DNA of 64,000 nucleotides from Nitrobacteraceae bacterium AZCC 1564. GTDB taxonomy: Bacteria > Pseudomonadota > Alphaproteobacteria > Rhizobiales > Xanthobacteraceae. Positions 58,089-64,000 of the stretch are shown here, in pieces (positions within the stretch are counted from its first letter, which is position 1; each line of letters opens with the position of its first letter). Below the pieces are notes generated by a model. It did not search any database. It saw only the letters and a list, made by a program, of their open reading frames with translations, and had not been told where the DNA came from. The stretch lies in NCBI GenBank assembly GCA_036924835.1, contig JBAGRR010000001.1, positions 4,851,001 to 4,915,000 on the forward strand, given 5' to 3'. The position numbers were made by a program, and so were the translations under genes.

Positions 58089-58106
58089 CAGCAGGAGTCA
58101 TTGTAA

Positions 58107-59903
58107 GTGTCTGAGACTGTCGCCTCGATCCTTGCGTCGCATCGCGCGCGGATCACCACACCGGAAGAGACGATTACGCGTACGCTGGCGCGCATTCGTG
58201 CGCACAACGACCCAGCCATCTTTATATCGCTGCGGGAGGAAGCAGACCTGCTCGTAGAAGCGCGATCTTTGGCCACGCAGAATCCGGACGACTTTCCGCT
58301 GTATGGTATTCCGGTTGCGATCAAGGACAACATCGATGTCGCGGGCCTGCCCACCACGGCCGCTTGCCCCGCGTTCGCTTATACGCCGCAACATGACGCG
58401 ACGGTCGTCAGCAAGCTGCGGAAGGCCGGTGCAATTATCGTCGGCAAGACCAATCTCGATCAGTTCGCCACCGGGCTTGTCGGCGTCCGTTCGCCTTACG
58501 GTGTCCCGCGCAATCCGCTCAATCCGTCGCTCGTGCCCGGCGGCTCAAGCTCCGGCTCGGCGGTCGCCGTTGCTGCGGGCCTTGTGCCGCTTGCGCTCGG
58601 CACCGACACCGCGGGATCTGGCCGCATTCCAGCGGGACTGAACAACATCGTCGGGATCAAGCCGTCAAAAGGCATGCTTTCAACAACGGGTGTCGTTCCC
58701 GCCTGCCGCTCCCTCGACTGCGTGTCGATCTTTGCGCTCACGGTGGATGACGCCTTCGCCGCACTTCAGGTCATGGCCGGTCACGATGCGACGGATGCGT
58801 TTTCGCGGTCGCTATCGCCGGGACAGCTTGGCGCGCCACGCAACAACATTCGCGTCGGCGTGCCGCGCACGAAAGATCTGCTGTTCTTCGGTGATGTGCA
58901 GGCAGAAGCCGCGTTTTCCTTAAGTATCGAAAGGCTCGCTGGCCTGAACGCGAATGTCGTCGAAGTGGACTTCGCCCCGTTTCTTGAAACCGCGCGGCTG
59001 CTCTACGAAGGTCCGTGGATTTCTGAGCGTACCGCAGCGGTCGGCGCTTTTATCGAAGCGCATCCCGGCGACGTTTATCCGGTCACCCGCGACATTATTA
59101 TGTCGGGCAAGACGCCATCGGCGGTGGACGCATTCCGCGCGTTCTACCGGCTCGCGGAATTGCGCACTCAGGCCACTGAAGTTCTGCAGAATGTGGACAT
59201 GCTGATGGTGCCGACCGCACCGGCGGCCTACACGGTCGCTCAGCTCGAGGCCGATCCGGTTGCGCTCAACAGCAATCTCGGCACTTACACCAATTTCGCC
59301 AACCTGCTCGATCTGGCAGGCATCGCCGTGCCCGCGACCATCGCGCAGGACGGTACGCCCTATGGCGTGACGCTGCTGGCGCCGGCCGGACATGACGGCG
59401 CGATCGCAGGACTGGCCCGCGCGCTGCACACGAAAGCCGATCTGCCGTTGGGCGCGCTTGGCGTGAAGTGCGAAGCGGATGTCGGTGGTGGCTCAGCTCC
59501 TTCGCGCGCTGATGAAGTCCCGCTGATCGTCGTCGGCGCGCACATGAGCGGCATGCCGCTCAATGGCGAACTGCGCATTTTGGGCGCACATCTGGTCGAG
59601 CGTTGCATTACATCGCCGGACTATCGCTTGTTCGCGCTGCCCGGCGCGGTGAACAAGCCCGGCCTGCTGCGCGTCACGCAAGGCGAGGGCGCGTCTATCG
59701 AGGCGGAAATCTGGTCGCTCAGTTTCGAGGCCTTCGGACGGTTCGTCGCCGCCGTGCCGCCGCCCATGACAATCGGGACCGTGCGGCTGGCCGATGGCCG
59801 TATCGAAAAAGGATTCCTGGTTGAGGCTGCCGCTGTTGAAGGCGCACGCGACATCTCGGATTTCGGCGGATGGCGGCCCTATGTCGCTTCGGTGGGGACG
59901 TGA
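58107..59903 (+). CDS. atzF: Allophanate hydrolase
   Basis: 598 residues from GTG 58107 (GCAGGAG upstream, just beyond the repeat). The N-terminal amidase-signature domain has Lys73 in IPVAIKDNIDVAG, cis-Ser in PGGSSSGSAVAV (about 148) and nucleophile Ser171 in GTDTAGSGRIPAGLNN. The C-terminal domain (about 455-598: VPLIVVGAHMSGMPLNGELRILGAHLVERC, YRLFALPGAVNKPGLLRV) is the allophanate-specific second domain found in AtzF and urea-amidolyase hydrolases. Together they degrade allophanate to ammonia and CO2. No urea carboxylase or biuret hydrolase gene is next to it, so the allophanate source is unknown. Confidence 0.94.
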   Translation: MSETVASILASHRARITTPEETITRTLARIRAHNDPAIFISLREEADLLVEARSLATQNPDDFPLYGIPVAIKDNIDVAGLPTTAACPAFAYTPQHDATVVSKLRKAGAIIVGKTNLDQFATGLVGVRSPYGVPRNPLNPSLVPGGSSSGSAVAVAAGLVPLALGTDTAGSGRIPAGLNNIVGIKPSKGMLSTTGVVPACRSLDCVSIFALTVDDAFAALQVMAGHDATDAFSRSLSPGQLGAPRNNIRVGVPRTKDLLFFGDVQAEAAFSLSIERLAGLNANVVEVDFAPFLETARLLYEGPWISERTAAVGAFIEAHPGDVYPVTRDIIMSGKTPSAVDAFRAFYRLAELRTQATEVLQNVDMLMVPTAPAAYTVAQLEADPVALNSNLGTYTNFANLLDLAGIAVPATIAQDGTPYGVTLLAPAGHDGAIAGLARALHTKADLPLGALGVKCEADVGGGSAPSRADEVPLIVVGAHMSGMPLNGELRILGAHLVERCITSPDYRLFALPGAVNKPGLLRVTQGEGASIEAEIWSLSFEAFGRFVAAVPPPMTIGTVRLADGRIEKGFLVEAAAVEGARDISDFGGWRPYVASVGT

Positions 59904-60029
59904 TCGTGACATGGCATCAGGACATTTCGCATCAGTGGCATCCATCTTGCTCACTCCGTTTTCATTCTTCGTCTGCACCGCGCCGGCTGGCCGGCCCATC
60001 AATCTTTGATCTAGCAAGGAGTACCGAAC

Positions 60030-60983
60030 ATGATCCGTCGTCGTGATTTTCTGATTGGCGCAGGCGTCGCCGCGATTGCTGCACCTTCGATCCTCCGTGC
60101 GGACGAGCCCGTCGTCATCAAGATGGGCTCGCTCAAGCTCATCCATTCGATCGCGCCGTATTTCTACGACAAGTTCACGCCCGCCGGTTACCGCGTCGAT
60201 GTGATCCCGTTCGAAAGTCCCACGGAAGGGAAGAACGCGGTAGTCACCAAGAGCGTCGACTTCGGAATGTTCGGTATCGCGGCGGCGACGCTTGGCGCAT
60301 CCGCGGGCGAGCCGATCGTGGTGATTGCCAGTGCCTGCAATCGCGGCATGGCCGTTGTGGCAAGCGCCAAGGATGCCAGCATCAACGCGATCAAGGATCT
60401 TAAAGGTAAGCGGGTCGCGATCTGGCCCGGCTCGACGCAGGAGGTGTTCATTCTCGAACGCCTGCGTATGGAAGGTCTTTCGATCAAGGACATCACGCCG
60501 GTCCGCGTGTCGTTCAGCGAAATGCATCTCGCCTTGGCGCGCGGTGACATCGACGCCTATGTCGGCGCAGAGCCTGGGCCCGGCGTCAGCCTCGCCACCG
60601 GCATCGGCAAGATCGTCGAATATCCTTACGGCACGGCCATGGGCTCGTTGAACATGGTCTTCGGCGCTCACCGCGATACGCTTTCAAGCAATCCGAAGAT
60701 CACCAATGTCATTCTCGACATCCACCGCAAGGCGTCGGAGTACGCGATGCAGCACCCCGACGAGATGGCGGCGATGGCGACGGCCAAGCTCGGCCAGAAG
60801 CGCGAGGCGATCGATAAATCGGTCCCGAATGTCGAGTTGACCTGGAAGTTCGGTGACAAGGAGATCGAACAGTCGAAAACCTATGCGGAGCATATGATGG
60901 AGCTCAAGCAGATCAAGCGCCTGCCTGACTTCGCGACGTTCTTCGACACCAGCTTCGTCAAGAAAATGGAGAAGGCGGCTTGA
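60030..60983 (+). CDS. NitT/TauT-type ABC transporter periplasmic receptor
   Basis: 317 residues from ATG 60030 (AAGGAG upstream). A twin-arginine type signal (MIRRRDFLIGAGVAAIAAPSILRA) directs export. SsuA/THI5-like fold: VIKMGSLKLIHSIAPYFYDKFTPAGYRVDVIPFESPTEGKNAVVTKSVDFGMFGIAAATLGASAGEPIVVIASACNRGMAVVAS, KDLKGKRVAIWPGSTQEVFILERLRMEGL and ALARGDIDAYVGAEPGPGVSL. It binds the substrate imported by the two genes that overlap behind it. With atzF upstream the ligand is probably a ureido or related nitrogen compound; inference. Confidence 0.9.
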   Translation: MIRRRDFLIGAGVAAIAAPSILRADEPVVIKMGSLKLIHSIAPYFYDKFTPAGYRVDVIPFESPTEGKNAVVTKSVDFGMFGIAAATLGASAGEPIVVIASACNRGMAVVASAKDASINAIKDLKGKRVAIWPGSTQEVFILERLRMEGLSIKDITPVRVSFSEMHLALARGDIDAYVGAEPGPGVSLATGIGKIVEYPYGTAMGSLNMVFGAHRDTLSSNPKITNVILDIHRKASEYAMQHPDEMAAMATAKLGQKREAIDKSVPNVELTWKFGDKEIEQSKTYAEHMMELKQIKRLPDFATFFDTSFVKKMEKAA

Positions 60984-61846
60984 GCGCGTCGTTCGACACA
61001 GCGTCTGGCGTCGTGCCGGCGAGTGCGGCCGCCGCAGAGCGGCTACCTTCGCGGATCGCTCCGATCTGGGCAAGGTTGCGAGGTCCCGTCCTCGCAATCC
61101 TGTTTCCGGTCGCGATGGTCATCATCTGGCACTTCCTCACCTATGGCCGGAAGTACAGCCTGATTCCGCCGCCGAGCGACGTGGCACTCTCGCTTTATGA
61201 TCTCGCCTTCGGTGGCATCAATGACGATGCCTACAGCGGATCGCTGCTAACGCATTTGCTGGCGTCGGTCAGCAGAGTCTATGGCGGCTTTGCTATCGCC
61301 GTCGCGGTCGCGGTGCCGCTGGGCTTGATGATCGGGCGGATTCCATTAATCCGCGGCTTGCTCGATCCGACATTGCAGATCATGAGACCGGTGCCCGTCA
61401 CCGCCTGGTTGCCGCTCTCGATGATCATGTTTGGCCTCGGTCCGCGCTCCGCGTTCTTTCTGGTCTGTCTCGGCGCGTTCTATCCGATTTTGGTCAACAC
61501 CATTTTCGGCGTGCGTTCGGTCGATGCCAGACTCTTCGAAGCCGCGAGCATGCTCGGCTGCCAGGGGACAGCGCAATTCTTCCGCGTGGTGCTGCCCGCC
61601 AGCCTTCCGGCGATCTTCACCGGCTTGCGCCTTGGTCTCGGCTTTGCGTGGGTGGTGATCGTGGTCGGCGAGATGACGGGCGTACAGACCGGCCTTGGCG
61701 CGATCATCATGGAAGCGCGGCAGCTCTCGCGCACCGAAATCATCATTTCCGGCATGATCGTCATCGGTGTTGCCGGATTTCTCTCCGACCGCATGGTGAT
61801 GTGGATCGGCAAGCACCTTCTGCGATGGAGTCCGAACTTTGTCTAA
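60980..61846 (+). CDS. NitT/TauT-type ABC transporter permease
   Basis: 288 residues from TTG 60980, overlapping the previous stop (TTGA) with GGAGAAGG as ribosome site. Six membrane helices. The cytoplasmic loop LFEAASMLGCQGTAQFFRVVLPASLPAIFTGLRLGLGFAWVVIVVGEM is the EAA-type contact with the ATPase, typical of SsuC/TauC permeases. It forms the membrane pore with the ATPase encoded next, which overlaps by 8 bp. Confidence 0.92.
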   Translation: MSASFDTASGVVPASAAAAERLPSRIAPIWARLRGPVLAILFPVAMVIIWHFLTYGRKYSLIPPPSDVALSLYDLAFGGINDDAYSGSLLTHLLASVSRVYGGFAIAVAVAVPLGLMIGRIPLIRGLLDPTLQIMRPVPVTAWLPLSMIMFGLGPRSAFFLVCLGAFYPILVNTIFGVRSVDARLFEAASMLGCQGTAQFFRVVLPASLPAIFTGLRLGLGFAWVVIVVGEMTGVQTGLGAIIMEARQLSRTEIIISGMIVIGVAGFLSDRMVMWIGKHLLRWSPNFV

Positions 61847-62618
61847 AGCTCCCATTCCCATCATCGAGATCCGCGGCGTCAGCAAGCAGTTCGAAATGCA
61901 AGGCCAGCGGATCGAGGCGTTGCGCGATGCGAACCTTAAGATCGGCAAGGGCGAGTTTGTCTGCCTCATCGGTGCGTCGGGCTGCGGCAAGTCCACGCTG
62001 CTGCGAATTGTCGCCGGTTTCGAGACGCCGACCAAGGGCGACGCGCTGATGTGGGACGTACCGATTGCGGGGCCGGGCCCCGAGCGGGGCATGGTGTTTC
62101 AGGATTACGGACTCTTCCCATGGTTGACCGTGCGCGGGAATATCGCCTTCGGCCCGAAGTCGCGCGGACGCAGCACCGAGGAAGTGCGCGATACGGTCGA
62201 GCGGTTTGTTTCGCTGGTGGGCTTGCAGAAATTCGCCGATGCTTATCCGCACCAGCTCTCCGGCGGCATGAAGCAGCGCGTCGCGATTGCGCGCGTGCTC
62301 GCCAATGATGCCGAGGTGGTGCTGATGGACGAACCGTTTGGCGCACTGGATGCGATGACGCGCGATCGTCTTCAGGATGAGCTGCTCGACATCTGGCAGC
62401 GTACCGGCCTCACGGTGCTGTTTGTGACCCATTCGATCGAAGAAGCCATCTTCCTTGCGGATCGCATCGTGGTGATGTCGCCGGGACCCGGCCGCATCGA
62501 CAGCCAGATGGAGATTTCGCTGCCGCGCCCGCGCGATGTTGTGGCGTCCGAGTTCAACGATATTCGTCGCGAGCTGTCGTTGCGGCTGCACAGCCATCAT
62601 GGGCGCAAGGCTGCCTGA
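61839..62618 (+). CDS. NitT/TauT-type ABC transporter ATPase
   Basis: 259 residues from TTG 61839, inside the end of the permease gene. Walker A GASGCGKST, Q-loop GMVFQDYGLFPWLTV, signature LSGGMKQRVAIARVLA, Walker B VVLMDEPFGALD and switch His in VLFVTHSIEEAIFLADRIVVMSPGPGRI. SsuB/TauB-like. Weak start codons (TTG twice) and overlaps keep subunit amounts coupled. Confidence 0.93.
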   Translation: MSKAPIPIIEIRGVSKQFEMQGQRIEALRDANLKIGKGEFVCLIGASGCGKSTLLRIVAGFETPTKGDALMWDVPIAGPGPERGMVFQDYGLFPWLTVRGNIAFGPKSRGRSTEEVRDTVERFVSLVGLQKFADAYPHQLSGGMKQRVAIARVLANDAEVVLMDEPFGALDAMTRDRLQDELLDIWQRTGLTVLFVTHSIEEAIFLADRIVVMSPGPGRIDSQMEISLPRPRDVVASEFNDIRRELSLRLHSHHGRKAA

Positions 62619-62641
62619 TCTGAAAGGCGGCCTGATCTGAC

Positions 62642-62710
62642 CTAGTGTCCTGAATCCAAAATCCGCCTCGTCGTGCAGCGCGCTCCGTAGCGAACTTTGG
62701 CTTCGCGATA
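62642..62710. repeat. Double-hairpin repeat, copy 11 (hairpin A only, degraded)
   Basis: CTAGTGTCCTGAATCCAAAATCCGC and GCGAACTTTGG-CTTCGCGATA around loop CTCGTCGTGCAGCGCGCTCCGTA. The right end is lost and hairpin B is absent, as in copies 3 and 6. It lies 24 bp after the ATPase gene and may serve as its transcript end. Confidence 0.8.
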
Positions 62711-62824
62711 CTCGCGGCGGAAGCATGGCGGCAAGGTTGCGAACGTAGCCTTATTGTTCCCGCCCGTGACGACGCCGTAACAGCGAGACGCGAGATTCTT
62801 CCAGCAAAGCGATGGGAGAATCTC

Positions 62825-63490
62825 ATGCCGAACGAATGCTCGCCAGAACTGGCGAACAAAGTTGTAGCGCTCCACAAGGTGATCAAGCACGAAGATGGCG
62901 GCGTCGCCGTCGTCGAGCCGCGCATCATGGTGCGCAGGGGCGTATCGCGGGCTGCGCTTTATCTGGCGCACATCGATTCGCTATCCCAGGAAATTCCGGT
63001 GGCGCCGGTGCTGGAGCCGGAGCGCCCGACGAAACCCATTTGGTCATCGGCGCTCGACTTCTTGGTGGAAGGTTTTGCGAATTGCGGTGCGCCGCTTTAC
63101 CCGCCTCTCGCGTATCTCGATGCAGGCGGTTTCCTGCTGGAGGCAGACGCTCCGCTGCGAGAGGCGCCCGCTGCGAACGAGCGGCGGGTGGCCATGTCCC
63201 TCGTGCCGAGTGCCGCGCGAATGGGCGCAGACGACCACCAAGTGACGAATGGCGTCGCAATGGCAAGCGTCGCTCTCCCCTCGCAGAAGATTGAACCACC
63301 AAAGCGATGGAATTGGCTGACGTCGTGCTGGGAGGCTGTCGTTACCTTTCTGGCGCATATGCGCCGGGAGCGGGAGATCCGGCAAGCAATCGATGCCTTG
63401 GCCGCCCTTGATGATTTCACATTGAAGGACATCGGCATTCATCACCGCGGCCAGATCGAACACGCCGTGAGGAATGCCAATGGTCACTGA
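62825..63490 (+). CDS. Hypothetical protein with C-terminal DUF1127 motif
   Basis: 221 residues. The last 45 residues (MRREREIRQAIDALAALDDFTLKDIGIHHRGQIEHAVRN) match DUF1127/YjiS, the short Arg-rich motif of proteins involved in small-RNA or phosphate and carbon regulation in alphaproteobacteria. Most DUF1127 proteins are only 45-80 residues; here some 175 residues of unrecognised sequence precede (VALHKVIKHEDGGVAVVEPRIMVRRGVSRAALYLAHID, LDFLVEGFANCGAPLYPPLAYLDAGGFLLEADAP). The start at ATG 62825 has GGGAGAA upstream. Confidence 0.7.
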   Translation: MPNECSPELANKVVALHKVIKHEDGGVAVVEPRIMVRRGVSRAALYLAHIDSLSQEIPVAPVLEPERPTKPIWSSALDFLVEGFANCGAPLYPPLAYLDAGGFLLEADAPLREAPAANERRVAMSLVPSAARMGADDHQVTNGVAMASVALPSQKIEPPKRWNWLTSCWEAVVTFLAHMRREREIRQAIDALAALDDFTLKDIGIHHRGQIEHAVRNANGH

Positions 63491-63650
63491 TGTGATCACC
63501 GCCGCGATTGTGGGAATGAATCTGGGCCGCGGTATCGTCTCGATCGACGGGATGTGGCAGGCGATTGATCCTTTTGTCAAACATCTGTCGATCGTGGCTT
63601 TTCATGTTCTGTTGCAGAACTTCCTGTTGAGCGTGTGTCACTCCGGGTAG
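63480..63650 (+). CDS. Possible 56-residue protein overlapping the DUF1127 gene
   Basis: From ATG 63480, overlapping the previous stop by 11 bases, to TAG 63650: MVTDVITAAIVGMNLGRGIVSIDGMWQAIDPFVKHLSIVAFHVLLQNFLLSVCHSG. GAGGA lies about 6 bases upstream. The mix of hydrophobic and amphipathic segments suggests a small membrane-associated protein. The overlap suggests translational coupling. No family is recognised. Confidence 0.45.
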   Translation: MVTDVITAAIVGMNLGRGIVSIDGMWQAIDPFVKHLSIVAFHVLLQNFLLSVCHSG

Positions 63651-63905
63651 CACGCGCTCACGTGGGCAGGGGGGTGTCGCTTCCGATGGACAACATCGGG
63701 GCGACATTAACTTTTGGCGTGTGGTTGAGTGCAACTAATTTCGCGCAAGCGATGGCGTGCATGAAATGAGCGCAATTGATTTTGAACGCGATGAGTTGCG
63801 CCGCTGGTGAATGTTACTGGTGTAGCTCATCGGCACTCAATTGAAATTCCCTCGCAATCAGATTCCGGTGATTTGCTCGTTCTGACATGAGGGAGCTTAA
63901 GCAGA

Positions 63906-64000
63906 ATGAGCAATATCTTTGGCCGGCGGGCCGTGGTGATCGGCGCGGGCTTCAGCGGTCTGCCGGCGGCAGCGGTCCTGGCAAAGCATTTCGAGCAGGT
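63906..64000 (+). CDS. FAD-dependent oxidoreductase, N-terminus only
   Basis: From ATG 63906 (GGGAG some 10 bases upstream) the frame runs off the window after 31 codons: MSNIFGRRAVVIGAGFSGLPAAAVLAKHFEQ. VIGAGFSGLxxAAVLAKHFE is a dinucleotide-binding Rossmann motif of flavin monooxygenases and dehydrogenases. No more can be said from this fragment. Confidence 0.75.
   Translation, partial: MSNIFGRRAVVIGAGFSGLPAAAVLAKHFEQ

Noticed and set aside
2988-62710. The recurring hairpins as a CRISPR array
   Set aside because: Copies are kilobases apart, palindromic throughout and of unequal sequence; there are no regular spacers and no cas genes.
63417-63734. 105-codon minus-strand frame near the right end
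   Set aside because: Cys/Arg/His-rich translation without features; the plus-strand DUF1127 gene and short overlapping frame explain the region better.
1-64000. tRNA, rRNA or other classical RNA genes
   Set aside because: No cloverleaf with a T-loop consensus or rRNA-like stretch was noticed on reading; a covariance search would be needed for certainty.

Overview
The window is 64 kb of a GC-rich alphaproteobacterial chromosome, most probably of the Bradyrhizobium/Rhodopseudomonas/Afipia group (Nitrobacteraceae). This rests on the gene content (Omp25-like barrels beginning AADLP, many small Bradyrhizobium-type hypotheticals, a DmeF metal exporter, Bug-type receptors, Liv-type ABC operons) and on the palindromic repeat at 28.83-28.93 kb, which I recognise from that group. 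I see no rRNA, tRNA, CRISPR array, prophage or intact insertion sequence. The species is not determined.

Layout. 0-4 kb: a truncated FAD oxidoreductase, a SnoaL-like secreted protein and small hypotheticals. 3.9-7.9 kb: an orphan HigA-like regulator followed by an alpha/beta hydrolase, a nucleoside-phosphorylase-fold protein and two tandemly duplicated hydrolases; two of these genes carry the same leader with a GTTAC-N4-GTAAC dyad. 8-15.5 kb: envelope and small membrane proteins, dmeF, and a double-barrel outer membrane protein. 15.6-17.8 kb: a self-overlapping ArsR/DUF1801/SRPBCC operon with two operator copies. 17.9-24.3 kb: an acyltransferase-SGNH protein, an HpcH/HpaI aldolase, and a TetR-controlled SnoaL/DUF3237/aquaporin operon. 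25-30 kb: a membrane-anchored lipase-like protein overlapping an ICMT-like methyltransferase, small secreted proteins, a pseudogene and a methyltransferase.

30.5-35.4 kb is a complete five-gene branched-chain-type ABC importer with a strong internal terminator behind the receptor gene. 36.1-39.4 kb is a Tat-exported amidase with a DUF3311/sodium-solute symporter pair. 39.5-43.1 kb is a catechol ortho-cleavage segment: a LysR regulator divergent from a Bug receptor, catB and catC. 43-52 kb is a mosaic of regulators, oxidoreductases, a tautomerase, an EamA exporter, IS5 and AraC remnants, an MBL-fold hydrolase and a YciB-like protein. 52.2-56.7 kb encodes an RND permease and its adaptor. 56.7-62.6 kb has a GntR regulator, allophanate hydrolase AtzF and a NitT/TauT-type ABC importer, probably for use of a nitrogen-rich compound. 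The window ends in a DUF1127 protein and the first codons of a flavoprotein.

The most unusual feature is a dispersed family of about 165-bp repeats at eleven places. The full form is two long perfect or near-perfect hairpins joined by a short AT-rich linker that starts GCAA. Arm sequences differ between copies but stay self-complementary, and several copies end less than 20 nt before a start codon. Other signs of genome turnover are degraded 3' ends of aldolase genes still carrying their stem-loop, a broken YciB paralogue split by a different palindromic repeat, and an IS5 remnant lying against an AraC-family stump.
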